DNA of 64,000 nucleotides from Pseudomonas fluorescens. GTDB taxonomy: Bacteria > Pseudomonadota > Gammaproteobacteria > Pseudomonadales > Pseudomonadaceae. This document shows positions 1-8,195 of the stretch, one piece after another. Within the stretch, counting starts at the first letter, position 1. The number at the start of each line of letters is the position of its first letter. A program made the translations under genes and the position numbers. The stretch spans positions 541,547 to 605,546 of the forward strand of contig NZ_JAGGOG010000004.1 in the NCBI RefSeq assembly GCF_018614655.1, read 5' to 3'. Below the pieces are notes generated by a model. It ran no database searches and was not told the DNA's origin. It saw only the letters and a program-made list of their open reading frames with translations.

Positions 1-59
1 TGGAGCCTTGTCTTGCAACGCCCAGTGAAGTAGTAACGGTTATTCGAGGTGAGTGGCAC

Positions 60-677
60 ATGTATCACGGGGAACGATTCAATGCCTGGAGCCACTTGCT
101 CGGGGCGGTCGCGGCCTTTGTCGGCGCGGTGTGGATGTTGGTGGTTGCCAGTCTCGATGGCAGCCCGTGGAAGATTGTCAGTGTGGCGATTTATGGTTTC
201 ACGCTGTTGGTGCTGTACAGCGCATCGACGGTCTATCACAGCGTGCGCGGGCGCAAGAAAGAGATCATGCAGAAGGTTGATCACTTCTCGATCTACTTGC
301 TGATCGCCGGCAGCTACACGCCGTTTTGCCTGGTGACATTGCGCGGGCCATGGGGCTGGACGCTGTTCGGAATTGTCTGGGGGCTGGCGGTGATCGGCAT
401 CCTGCAGGAGATCAAGCCGCGCTCCGAGGCGCGAATCCTGTCGATCGTGATCTATGCGGTGATGGGCTGGATCGTGCTGGTGGCGGTCAAGCCGCTGATT
501 GCTGCGCTGGGCACGGTAGGCTTTATCTGGCTGGCGTCGGGCGGTGTGTTGTACACCGTGGGCATTATCTTCTTTGCCCTGGAGGACCGGCTGCGGCACT
601 CCCATGGGATCTGGCACCTGTTTGTGATCGGCGGGAGCCTGCTGCATTTTGTGGCGATCATGGTGTACGTCTTGTAA
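60..677 (+). CDS. Hemolysin III family integral membrane protein (TrhA/YqfA-like)
   Basis: The 205-residue protein begins MYHGERFNAWSHLLG and has about seven hydrophobic segments. It carries the conserved polar signatures of the hemolysin III/PAQR family: an N-terminal E-x-x-N-x-x-S/T-H-L, a central ASTVYHSV, DHFSIYLLIAGSYTPF, and HSHGIWHLFVIGGSLLHF near the C terminus. The histidines in these motifs are the likely metal ligands. The family takes part in membrane lipid homeostasis in other bacteria, and the hemolysin name is historical. The ATG is preceded by a GAGGTGAG-like ribosome binding site. Length matches the family. The substrate is unknown. Confidence 0.93.
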   Translation: MYHGERFNAWSHLLGAVAAFVGAVWMLVVASLDGSPWKIVSVAIYGFTLLVLYSASTVYHSVRGRKKEIMQKVDHFSIYLLIAGSYTPFCLVTLRGPWGWTLFGIVWGLAVIGILQEIKPRSEARILSIVIYAVMGWIVLVAVKPLIAALGTVGFIWLASGGVLYTVGIIFFALEDRLRHSHGIWHLFVIGGSLLHFVAIMVYVL

Positions 678-691
678 TCGCTGATGTGTGT

Positions 692-717
692 AGCCTCGTG
701 CCTCGACAGCGGCTACA
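692..717. repeat. Solitary half of a family-B palindromic repeat
   Basis: The stretch AGCCTCGTGCCTCGACAGC followed by GGCTACAG matches one arm of the family-B palindrome found complete at 4341-4456, 22300-22394 and 42816-42936. No partner arm is seen nearby. The stop codon of the adjacent minus-strand LysR gene (complement of CTA at 713-715) lies inside it. Confidence 0.7.
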
Positions 718-1615
718 GCCGATCCAACTGCTCCTGGGCACGACTGCCGAAGATCTCCAGCAAGCTCGCCAGCATATGCGGCGGTGGCTCATCGGCGCGG
801 GTCAGCGCATACAAGGTGATCGGCAATGGCGGTGCCAGTGGACGAATACAGGTGATCGCCGTGGATGCCCCCAGCGCAGTGAACGGATCGATCACCGCCA
901 ATCCCGCACCGGACTCGACCATCGCCCGGGCCAGCGAATAGGTCTGCACCGAAATGCTGATCCGTGGCGGTGGATCGACCGCTTCGAGGTAACTGTCGAG
1001 CTTTGCCGCCAGCGGATCGGCGCTGGACAGGCCAATCAACGGCGCGTCTGCCAGCGCCATCAATGGCAGTGGTTTTCCCTGCTCGGCTTCCGGCCAGTAA
1101 TTGCGAGGCGCCAACGCCACCAGCACACCGTGAGCCAAGGCCTGGGCGTTCAGGCCTGGGTGATCGGGCGGCTGCAAGGTCAACGCCACGTCCATCTCGC
1201 GCATCAACAGGTTCTGCACCAGCTCCCGGCTGTGGGCGCTGGACAGCTCGCAGGCGATGTCCGGGTAGCGTTGGGTCCATTCACGAATGGCCGGTGGCAG
1301 CAATGACAGCGCGAGGGCCGGTGTGGCGCCGATACGCAGGCTTTGGCCGGGGGCGCGCCTCAGGTTCTGCGCCAGGCGCCGCACCCCTTGCAGGCTCTCG
1401 GTGACCTTGTCGACTTCGCGCTCCAGGGCCAGGGCTTCCGGGGTGGGCTGTAGTTTGCCGCGTACCCGTAGAAACAGCGGGAAGCCCAACTGGAGTTCGG
1501 CATGCTGCAGGACCTTGGTCACCGCTGGCTGCGAGACGTGCAGCAATTGTGCGGCAGCGCTGACGGAGCCGGTCTGGCGTATGGCCTGAAAGATTTCGAT
1601 ATGACGCAAGCGCAT
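713..1615 (-). CDS. LysR-family transcriptional regulator
   Basis: This 300-residue protein starts MRLRHIEIFQAIRQTGSV. It has an N-terminal winged helix-turn-helix (SVSAAAQLLHVSQPAVTKVL, about residues 14-33) and a LysR substrate-binding domain from about residue 90. An in-frame ATG lies 45 bases upstream, but the LysR N terminus begins exactly at the chosen start. The gene is divergent from the DadA-like oxidase at 1724, the usual arrangement for a LysR regulator and its target, so control of the D-amino-acid module is likely. Its stop codon falls within a repeat half-element. The effector is unknown. Confidence 0.93.
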   Translation of the reverse strand: MRLRHIEIFQAIRQTGSVSAAAQLLHVSQPAVTKVLQHAELQLGFPLFLRVRGKLQPTPEALALEREVDKVTESLQGVRRLAQNLRRAPGQSLRIGATPALALSLLPPAIREWTQRYPDIACELSSAHSRELVQNLLMREMDVALTLQPPDHPGLNAQALAHGVLVALAPRNYWPEAEQGKPLPLMALADAPLIGLSSADPLAAKLDSYLEAVDPPPRISISVQTYSLARAMVESGAGLAVIDPFTALGASTAITCIRPLAPPLPITLYALTRADEPPPHMLASLLEIFGSRAQEQLDRL

Positions 1616-1723
1616 GATGAGTCCATAACCTTTGTTTATGGGTGACCCATCTTTATTCATTGTTCGGCGCCTGTCACCTGGCCCTACTGTTCAAGCCTGA
1701 TCAAAAACGGTTTAAGGACAGAC

Positions 1724-2965
1724 ATGGCTCAGCAGGTTTGCATCATCGGCGGCGGGGTTATCGGCCTGGCAAGCGCTTACGCCCTGGTGCGCGCAGGCTG
1801 TGAAGTGACCGTGGTCGAAGCCCGGGAAACCCTGGGCAGTGAAACCAGTTTCGCCAACGGCGGCCAACTGTCCTATCGCTACGTCGCGCCCCTGGCCGAT
1901 AAAGGCGTACCCCTGCAAGCCATCGGCTGGATGCTGCGGGGCGACTCGCCGTTGAAGCTGCGCCCGCGTATGGACCCGGCACAGTGGCGCTGGATGGCCT
2001 CCTTCCTGGGAGCCTGCCGCGCGTCGGTCAACAAGCGCAACGGCGGGCACCTGCTGCGGCTGGCCAGCTTGAGCCAGGACGTCCTGCAGCGCTGGCGCCA
2101 GGAGGACGTCCTGGACGGTTTTGACTGGCGGCGCAACGGTAAGCTGGTGACCTTTCGCAGCCACGGCACCTTCGAAAACGCCCGCAACAAAGTGACAGAC
2201 CGCCTGCAACAGCAAGTGCTCTCGGCGGCGGACTGCGCCCGGTTGGAACCCACCTTGGGCGACAGCGGGTTTGTCGGCGGCATCTACACGCCCAATGAAG
2301 AAGTGGCGGACTGTCACCGCTTCTGCCAGCAACTGGCGCTCAGGCTGCAAGCCTCGGGCCGCTGTACGTTCTTGCTGGGGCGCAAGGTGACTGGCATTCG
2401 CCATGCCGACGGCACGGTGCAGGCCATTGAGTTGGGCGCCGAGGTACTGCCCGTGGAGCATCTGGTACTGGCGGCGGGTCACCGCAGCGCCGAGCTGGCG
2501 TTGCCCGGCGTGTCGCTGCCGCTGTACCCCCTCAAGGGCTACAGCCTGAGCGTACCGATTGGCGAGCAGCACCAGGCGCCGAATATCAGCATCACCGATT
2601 ACGACCGCAAAATTGTCTATGCACGCATTGGTGAACAACTGCGGGTGGCGGCGATGGTGGATATCGTCGGTTTTGACCCACGCCTGGAACCCAAGCGCCT
2701 GGCTCTGATCAAGCGCCAGGCCTGTGAGACTTTCCCTCTGGCCGGTGATTATGAACAGGCGATTGAATGGGCCGGCATGCGCCCGGCCACGCCGACGGGT
2801 GTGCCGCTGATTGGTGCCAGTGCCTATCGCAACCTATGGTTGAACCTGGGTCATGGTGCCCTGGGGTTTACCTTGGCCTGCGGCAGCGGCCAATTGCTGG
2901 CCGAGCTGATCGGCCAGCACACGACTTCCATTGATATGCAGGGCCTCGCTCCCCGCGCCGCCTGA
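1724..2965 (+). CDS. FAD-dependent D-amino acid dehydrogenase/oxidase (DadA-like)
   Basis: The 413-residue protein opens with a Rossmann FAD-binding signature (VCIIGGGVIGLASAYAL, residues 5-21) ending in an acidic residue that would bind the ribose. The DAO fold continues to a C-terminal GHGALGFTLACGSGQLL motif typical of DadA and glycine oxidase enzymes. Such enzymes oxidise D-amino acids to imino acids. The start has an AAGGA ribosome binding site 8 bases upstream. RidA follows 10 bases after the stop and fits as the enzyme that hydrolyses the imino product. Pseudomonads usually carry a separate dadA next to dadX, so this is probably a paralogue with another substrate. Confidence 0.9.
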   Translation: MAQQVCIIGGGVIGLASAYALVRAGCEVTVVEARETLGSETSFANGGQLSYRYVAPLADKGVPLQAIGWMLRGDSPLKLRPRMDPAQWRWMASFLGACRASVNKRNGGHLLRLASLSQDVLQRWRQEDVLDGFDWRRNGKLVTFRSHGTFENARNKVTDRLQQQVLSAADCARLEPTLGDSGFVGGIYTPNEEVADCHRFCQQLALRLQASGRCTFLLGRKVTGIRHADGTVQAIELGAEVLPVEHLVLAAGHRSAELALPGVSLPLYPLKGYSLSVPIGEQHQAPNISITDYDRKIVYARIGEQLRVAAMVDIVGFDPRLEPKRLALIKRQACETFPLAGDYEQAIEWAGMRPATPTGVPLIGASAYRNLWLNLGHGALGFTLACGSGQLLAELIGQHTTSIDMQGLAPRAA

Positions 2966-2975
2966 GGATGCACCG

Positions 2976-3329
2976 ATGACCATCACTCGAATCAACAGCA
3001 ACAGTCGGCTTTCTGGCGCCGTGATTTTTCAGGACCTGGTGTTTCTGTCTGGCCAAGTGCCGGGCGAGGGCCGGAATGTGACGGCCCAGACAGAGGAAGT
3101 CCTGGCCAAGATTGATGCACTGCTGGCCGAGGCCGGCAGTGACAAGGATCATCTGCTCAACGCAACCATCTACCTGAAAAATATCCAGGATGGTTTTGCG
3201 CCGATGAATGACGTCTGGTCGGCTTGGCTCTCGCCAGGCCAGGCGCCGACCCGTACCACCCTGCAAGCAGAACTGGCACGCCCGGATGTACTGGTGGAAA
3301 TCAGCGTTATTGCTGCCCGCCGCATCTGA
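2976..3329 (+). CDS. RidA family reactive enamine/imine deaminase
   Basis: The protein has 117 residues, the usual length of the YjgF/YER057c/UK114 family. Motifs are DLVFLSGQVPG near residue 20, the substrate-binding arginine in APTRTTLQAELARPDVLVEI, and NATIYLKNIQDF-like central residues. The family hydrolyses 2-iminoacids or enamines to ketoacids and protects PLP enzymes. The ATG at 2976 is chosen because the family N terminus (MTITRINSNSRLSGAV) begins there. The upstream extension would run into the oxidase stop. Direct coupling to the DadA-like enzyme upstream is inferred from the tight operon spacing. Confidence 0.92.
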   Translation: MTITRINSNSRLSGAVIFQDLVFLSGQVPGEGRNVTAQTEEVLAKIDALLAEAGSDKDHLLNATIYLKNIQDGFAPMNDVWSAWLSPGQAPTRTTLQAELARPDVLVEISVIAARRI

Positions 3330-3357
3330 ATAACAAGAAAACCAACGGAGAATAACA

Positions 3358-4299
3358 ATGCAAAAATTGTGGCGAGGGGGCTTGTCCCCCGTTGGGCTGC
3401 GGAGCAGCCCGATGATTTTCTGTATTTTTGGCCTGTTGCTGGGTGCTCAAGCCCACGCCACCGAAGCCCCTCTGGATGGCACGTTGGCCAAGATCGCCAA
3501 GGCCAAGAGCATCACCTTGGGCTACCGCGATGCGTCGGTGCCGTTTTCTTATGTCGGTGATAACACGGGTAAACCCATGGGTTACTCGGTAGACCTGGCG
3601 AACAAGATTGTCGAGCGCATCCAGCAAAAAACCGGCGTGCCGAACCTCAACGTGAAGTACAACCTGGTGACGTCCCAGACCCGTATCGCGCTGGTGCAGA
3701 ACGGCACCGTGGATCTGGAGTGCGGCTCCACCGGTGTGACCGCCGAGCGCCAGAAGCAGGTCGCGTTTTCCTACGGCTTCATCTACGTGAAAGGCCAACT
3801 GCTGACGGCCAAGAACAGCGGCATCCAGCGTTTTGCCGATTTGCAGGGCAAGAATGTGGTCACCACCGCAGGCACCACCAACGAGCGGTTTCTCAAGAGC
3901 TACAACGCCGATCACAAACTCAACATGTCAGTGATCAGCGCCAAGGACCACGGCGAAGCGTTCAAGATGCTGGAGTCGGGCCGGGCAGTCGCGTTCTATA
4001 TGGATGACGCCTTGCTCTACGGCGAGCGCGCCAAGGCCAAAGATCCCCATAACTGGGTAGTGGTGGGAGAGGAGCAGTCGCGGGAAATCTACAGTTGCAT
4101 GGTGCGCAAGGATGATCCGCAATTGCTCGCGGTCGTCAATGAAACCCTGGCGGGGTTGTACAGCTCGGGGGAGATCAACGGGATGTACCAGCGCTGGTTC
4201 CAACAGCCGATTCCGCCGAAGGGCTTGAACCTGGAGTTCCCGATGACCAGCGAGTTGAAGGCGATTATCGCCAAACCGGTGAGTGATCCGGTGGAGTAA
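3358..4299 (+). CDS. Amino acid ABC transporter substrate-binding protein (GltI-like)
   Basis: This 313-residue periplasmic binding protein (SBP_bac_3 family) has the ligand-binding signature ITLGYRDASVPFSYV and the region VDLECGSTGVTAERQKQVAFS, as in glutamate/aspartate binding proteins. An ATG at 3358 has a GGAG ribosome binding site 7 bases upstream. The first 18 codons are unusual: 3368-3416 is a REP-type sequence, so the start of the signal peptide (LWRGGLSPVGLRSSP) is translated repeat, followed by a hydrophobic core ending AQAHA. A second ATG at 3412 also has a GGAG 7 bases upstream, supplied by the repeat. No permease or ATPase gene is adjacent, so it must use a transporter encoded elsewhere. 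Confidence 0.92.
   Translation: MQKLWRGGLSPVGLRSSPMIFCIFGLLLGAQAHATEAPLDGTLAKIAKAKSITLGYRDASVPFSYVGDNTGKPMGYSVDLANKIVERIQQKTGVPNLNVKYNLVTSQTRIALVQNGTVDLECGSTGVTAERQKQVAFSYGFIYVKGQLLTAKNSGIQRFADLQGKNVVTTAGTTNERFLKSYNADHKLNMSVISAKDHGEAFKMLESGRAVAFYMDDALLYGERAKAKDPHNWVVVGEEQSREIYSCMVRKDDPQLLAVVNETLAGLYSSGEINGMYQRWFQQPIPPKGLNLEFPMTSELKAIIAKPVSDPVE
3368..3416. repeat. REP-type (family C) sequence inside the coding region
   Basis: TGTGGCGAGGGGGCTTGTCC continues into CCCGTTGGGCTGCGGAGCAGCCC. The same family occurs intergenically at 54142-54273 and, cut short, at 63811-63831. Here it is in frame within the signal-peptide codons of the binding protein. Confidence 0.85.
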
Positions 4300-4314
4300 T
4301 AACCCGGTCAAAAC

Positions 4315-4482
4315 GTGGGAGGAGGTGGGCTCACAATCGCTGTAGCCGCTGCCGAGGCACGAGGCTGCGATGGGTTTGGTGCGGCATTCCGACGTAGCGG
4401 CCCCGGGGCGGTCCTGCGGACACGCATCGCAGCCTCGTGCCTCGGCAGCGGCTACAGTGATCGAGAGCCCGCCCGCTCCCAC
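4315..4482. repeat. Composite nested palindrome: family-B core within degraded family-A arms
   Basis: The inner inverted repeat runs from TGTAGCCGCTGCCGAGGCAC (from 4341) to the matching GTGCCTCGGCAGCGGCTACA (ending 4456). It is enclosed by GTGGGAGGAGGTGGGCTC on the left and its near complement GAGCCCGCCCGCTCCCAC on the right, which are recognisable family-A REP arms. It sits between the binding-protein gene and convergent rsmE. Confidence 0.85.
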
Positions 4483-4507
4483 ATTTGATTGGGTTTGCAA
4501 CGTTAGA

Positions 4508-5227
4508 TTAGAAGTCGCCCCACAGCTGTTGGGCCACTGCCAACGCTACAACCGGCGCAGTCTCGGTCCGCAGTACGCGCGGACCCAACCGTGCGGAATG
4601 GAAGCCAGCCGCTTGTGCGGTCTCGACTTCCCCATCCGTCAAACCACCCTCTGGCCCGATCAAGAACGCCAGGCTTGCTGGCTTGGCGTGGCTCACCAAC
4701 GGCTCAGCCACCGGATGCAACACCAACTTCAACTGCGCCTCGGTCTGCTTCAGCCAGTCCGCGAGCAATAACGGTGGATGAATCACCGGCACCTTGGAGC
4801 GGCCGCATTGCTCGCAGGCGCTGATTGCCACCTGACGCCAGTGCAGCAGGCGTTTGTCGGCGCGTTCGTCCTTCAGGCGTACCTCGCAGCGGTCGGTGAA
4901 GATCGGAGTGATCTCGTTGACCCCAAGCTCGGTGGCTTTCTGGATCGCCCAATCCATCCGCTCGCCCCGGGACAAGCCTTGGCCGAGGTGGATGTGCAGT
5001 GGGGATTCGATCTGCCCCTCGAACGCTTCGATCAGTTGCACCACCACGCGCTTTTTACCGACCTCCAGCAAGCTGCCGCGAAACTCTTGGCCGGAGCCGT
5101 CGAACAACTGCACGGCGTCCCCTTCGCCCATGCGCAATACGCGGCTGATGTAGTGGGCCTGGGCTTCGGGCAACTCGTGGTCGCCAATGCTCAGTGGAGC
5201 GTCGACAAAAAAACGGGACAGTCTCAT
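4508..5227 (-). CDS. rsmE: 16S rRNA m3U1498 methyltransferase
   Basis: The 239-residue protein has the N-terminal PUA-like region (MRLSRFFVDAPL) and the C-terminal SPOUT trefoil knot with LAFLIGPEGGLTDGEVE and LGPRVLRTETAPVVAL, which forms the SAM site. The enzyme N3-methylates U1498 of 16S rRNA in the assembled small subunit. Length is typical. It is followed downstream by the composite palindrome at 4315-4482. bioA lies just upstream on the same strand, with about 40 bases between. Confidence 0.96.
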   Translation of the reverse strand: MRLSRFFVDAPLSIGDHELPEAQAHYISRVLRMGEGDAVQLFDGSGQEFRGSLLEVGKKRVVVQLIEAFEGQIESPLHIHLGQGLSRGERMDWAIQKATELGVNEITPIFTDRCEVRLKDERADKRLLHWRQVAISACEQCGRSKVPVIHPPLLLADWLKQTEAQLKLVLHPVAEPLVSHAKPASLAFLIGPEGGLTDGEVETAQAAGFHSARLGPRVLRTETAPVVALAVAQQLWGDF

Positions 5228-5265
5228 TTCTGTTCTCTGGAAAAGTTATGTAGGAGCGTCGGTCA

Positions 5266-6672
5266 TCAGCCCGGATCACGAAACCCTGGATGGAAATCCT
5301 TGGGCACCGCTACGCTGACTTTACTGTTGGTCGCGATATCAATCCCTTCACTGGCCACTTCGGCCAGAAAGTCGATCTGCTCCGGCGTGATCACGTAAGG
5401 CGGCAGGAAGTACACCACGCTGCCCAGCGGTCGCAGCAGCGCGCCGCGTTCCAGAGCGTGCTCGAATACCTTGAGGCCACGGCGTTCTTGCCACGGGTAG
5501 GCGGCCTTGGTGGCTTTGTCCTGGACCATTTCGATGGCCAGCACCATGCCGGTCTGGCGCACTTCCGACACGTGGGGATGATCCACCAGGTGTGCGGTGG
5601 CCGTGGCCATACGCTGGGCCAGGGCCTTGTTATTTTCGATGACGTTGTCTTCTTCGAAGATATCCAGGGTCGCGAGGGCTGCCGCACAGGCCAGCGGGTT
5701 GCCGGTATAGCTGTGGGAGTGCAGGAACGCGCGCAGGGTCGGGTAATCGTCGTAGAAGGCGCTGTAGACATCTTCGGTGGTGACCACGGCCGCCAGGGGC
5801 AGATAGCCGCCGGTCAGGGCCTTGGACAGGCAGAGGAAGTCCGGGCGAATACCGGCTTGCTCACAGGCGAACATGGTCCCGGTGCGGCCGAAGCCCACGG
5901 CGATTTCGTCGTGGATCAAGTGCACGCCATAACGATCACAGGCCTCGCGCAGCAGCTTGAGGTACACCGGGTGATACATGCGCATGCCGCCGGCGCCCTG
6001 GATCAGTGGCTCGACGATCACGGCGGCGACGGTGTCATGGTTTTCGGCCAGGGTCTGCTCCATGGCCAGGAACATGTTGCGCGAATGCTCTTCCCAGCTC
6101 ATGCCTTCGGGGCGCAGGTAGCAGTCGGGGCTTGGCACCTTGATGGTGTCCAGCAGCAGCGCCTTGTAGGTTTCGGTGAACAGCGGCACATCGCCTACCG
6201 ACATCGCGGCGATGGTTTCGCCGTGGTAGCTGTTGGTCAGGGTGACAAAGCGCTTCTTGTTCGCCAAGCCACGGTTGAGCCAATAGTGAAAGCTCATTTT
6301 CAGCGCGACTTCGATGCACGACGAACCGTTGTCGGCGTAGAAGCAGCGGGTCAGGCCTTCAGGCGTCATCTTCACCAGGCGCTCGGACAGCTCGATCACC
6401 GGCTGATGGCTGAAGCCGGCAAGGATCACGTGTTCCAGTTGGTCCACCTGGTCCTTGATGCGCTGGTTGATGCGCGGGTTGGCGTGGCCAAACACATTGA
6501 CCCACCAGGAACTGACGGCATCGAGGTAGCGTTTGCCTTCGAAGTCTTCCAGCCACACGCCTTCACCGCGTTTGATGGGAATCAGCGGCAATTGCTGGTG
6601 GTCTTTCATCTGGGTGCAGGGATGCCACAGCACCGCAAGGTCGCGTTGCATCCACTGATTATTCAAACCCAT
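5266..6672 (-). CDS. bioA: Adenosylmethionine-8-amino-7-oxononanoate aminotransferase
   Basis: This 468-residue class-III aminotransferase makes diaminopelargonate in biotin synthesis, using SAM as the amino donor. Visible features are SSWWVNV (residues 54-60), typical of BioA, HDEIAVGFGRTG (254-265) with the PLP aspartate, and the Schiff-base lysine in CLSKALTGGY (K284). A GGAG ribosome binding site stands about 8 bases before the ATG at 6672. An ATG two codons earlier is too close to it, and the longer open frame lacks family similarity. Other bio genes are not in this window. Confidence 0.96.
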   Translation of the reverse strand: MGLNNQWMQRDLAVLWHPCTQMKDHQQLPLIPIKRGEGVWLEDFEGKRYLDAVSSWWVNVFGHANPRINQRIKDQVDQLEHVILAGFSHQPVIELSERLVKMTPEGLTRCFYADNGSSCIEVALKMSFHYWLNRGLANKKRFVTLTNSYHGETIAAMSVGDVPLFTETYKALLLDTIKVPSPDCYLRPEGMSWEEHSRNMFLAMEQTLAENHDTVAAVIVEPLIQGAGGMRMYHPVYLKLLREACDRYGVHLIHDEIAVGFGRTGTMFACEQAGIRPDFLCLSKALTGGYLPLAAVVTTEDVYSAFYDDYPTLRAFLHSHSYTGNPLACAAALATLDIFEEDNVIENNKALAQRMATATAHLVDHPHVSEVRQTGMVLAIEMVQDKATKAAYPWQERRGLKVFEHALERGALLRPLGSVVYFLPPYVITPEQIDFLAEVASEGIDIATNSKVSVAVPKDFHPGFRDPG

Positions 6673-6884
6673 GGTCATTCTCCTCGAAGCGGCTCGCAAC
6701 CTGTGCGGGCGAAACAATCGCGCAAGCCTATGCAATGCCAGGCTGTGTCACAACCCATTGCGCGCTTGAAGGCGCAATTGGTACTAAAAGCAGGACGGTC
6801 TGTCACGTTTCTCCTGAATAGTCCTTAATCTCTGGTTAATTTATTGTTCATACGCTCAAGATCGTATTTCTCGATATTTCAAAG

Positions 6885-6906
6885 CGAAATTTTCCGCTTT
6901 AATTCG
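6885..6906. promoter_or_regulatory. Short inverted repeat in the bioA / cytochrome b561 divergent region
   Basis: The 281-base divergent gap between bioA and the cytochrome gene contains an AT-rich stretch (about 6830-6905) with the small inverted repeat AAAGCG-AAATTTTC-CGCTTT. It could be a regulatory site or part of the promoter. Nothing more specific is recognisable. Confidence 0.3.
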
Positions 6907-6953
6907 ATAGGTAAACCGCTAGTCTTGGGCGCAGCTCTTACGGGATTGGGTAC

Positions 6954-7505
6954 ATGCAACTACGTAATTCATCGGCCCGCTACGGTTGGGTCAGCATTGT
7001 TTTGCACTGGGGCATTGCCCTGGTGGTGTTCGGTTTGTTCGCCTTGGGCTTGTGGATGGTCGGTCTCGATTACTACAGCGCCTGGCGGAAAGACGCCCCC
7101 GACTTGCACAAAAGCATTGGCATCACGCTGTTCGCCATCATGCTGGTGCGGATCGTCTGGCGTTTGATCAGCCCGCCGCCGCCATCGCTTGCCAGCTACA
7201 GCCGCATGACCCGTCTGGGTGCTGCGTTTGGCCACGCGTTCCTTTATCTCGGGCTGTTTGCCGTGATGATTGCCGGTTACCTGATTTCCACCGCAGACGG
7301 TGTCGGAATTCCGGTGTTTGGCCTGTTTGAAATTCCTGCGCTGGTTTCCGGTCTACCGGACCAGGCAGACGTAGCCGGCGTGGTGCATTTGTACCTGGCC
7401 TGGGTGCTGGTGGTGTTTGCCGGTCTCCATGGCGTGGCTGCGTTGAAACACCACTTTATTGATCGTGATGCGACCCTGGTTCGTATGCTGGGGCGCAAAG
7501 CCTGA
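6954..7505 (+). CDS. Cytochrome b561 family membrane protein
   Basis: The 183-residue protein has four transmembrane segments and the family's haem-binding histidines, including [20 protein letters not shown] near the N terminus, DLHKSIGI, and [24 protein letters not shown] at the C terminus. These proteins pass electrons between quinone and periplasmic partners. The gene ends one base into the frame leading to the YceI-family gene. The b561-YceI pairing is common in proteobacteria and suggests a shared role at the membrane. Confidence 0.92.
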   Translation: MQLRNSSARYGWVSIVLHWGIALVVFGLFALGLWMVGLDYYSAWRKDAPDLHKSIGITLFAIMLVRIVWRLISPPPPSLASYSRMTRLGAAFGHAFLYLGLFAVMIAGYLISTADGVGIPVFGLFEIPALVSGLPDQADVAGVVHLYLAWVLVVFAGLHGVAALKHHFIDRDATLVRMLGRKA

Positions 7506-7537
7506 TGTTCAACCTCGACTCACAAGGAATAGAAAGC

Positions 7538-8137
7538 ATGTTGAAAAAGACTCTCGCCGCTCTGGCCATCGGTTCTGCTCTGCTGACTGCCGGTCAGGCG
7601 ATGGCGGCTGATTACGTGATCGACAAGGAAGGCCAGCACGCCTTCGTTGATTTCAAGGTCAGCCACTTGGGCTTCAGCTACATCACCGGTACCTTCAAGG
7701 ACCTGGACGGCAAGTTCAGCTTTGATGCTGCCAAGCCTGAAGATGCCAAGATTGAAGTTAACGTTCGCACCGCCAGTGTTTTCAGTAACCACGCCGAGCG
7801 CGACAAGCACGTCAACAGCAAGGACTTCCTGGAGTCGGGCAAATTCCCTGACGCCAAGTTCGTTTCCACCAGCGTCAAGCCAACCGGTAAAAATGCGGAT
7901 GGCAAGCAGACTGCTGATGTGACCGGTGACCTGACCTTCCACGGTGTGACCAAGCCAATCGTGGTCAAGGCTACCTTCCTGGGTGAAGGCAAGGATCCAT
8001 GGGGTGGCTACCGTGCCGGTTTTGAAGGCACCACCAATATCAGCCGCAAGGAATTCAACAAGGATGGGATGGACGTTGGCCCACAGTCCGACAACGTTCA
8101 GCTGTACATCACGTTTGAAGGTGTGAAAGCGAAGTAA
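7538..8137 (+). CDS. YceI family periplasmic polyisoprenoid-binding protein
   Basis: The 199-residue protein has a clear signal peptide ([23 protein letters not shown]) and the YceI lipocalin-like barrel, seen in [37 protein letters not shown] and [18 protein letters not shown]. Members bind long polyisoprenoids such as ubiquinone precursors. The ATG at 7538 is chosen because the signal peptide starts there and a GAATAG/AAGC leader precedes it. It is probably co-transcribed with the b561 gene, and a strong terminator follows at 8158. Confidence 0.93.
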   Translation: MLKKTLAALAIGSALLTAGQAMAADYVIDKEGQHAFVDFKVSHLGFSYITGTFKDLDGKFSFDAAKPEDAKIEVNVRTASVFSNHAERDKHVNSKDFLESGKFPDAKFVSTSVKPTGKNADGKQTADVTGDLTFHGVTKPIVVKATFLGEGKDPWGGYRAGFEGTTNISRKEFNKDGMDVGPQSDNVQLYITFEGVKAK

Positions 8138-8157
8138 TTTTCGCTGCGTAAATGATA

Positions 8158-8183
8158 AACGCCGACCTTAGGGTCGGCGTTTT
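8158..8183. terminator. Rho-independent terminator, YceI gene
   Basis: A 10-bp stem (AACGCCGACC, loop TTAG, GGTCGGCGTT) followed by a short T run on the plus strand, 20 bases after the YceI stop. It may also serve the convergent LysR gene. Confidence 0.85.
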
Positions 8184-8195
8184 GCTGTCTATCTT

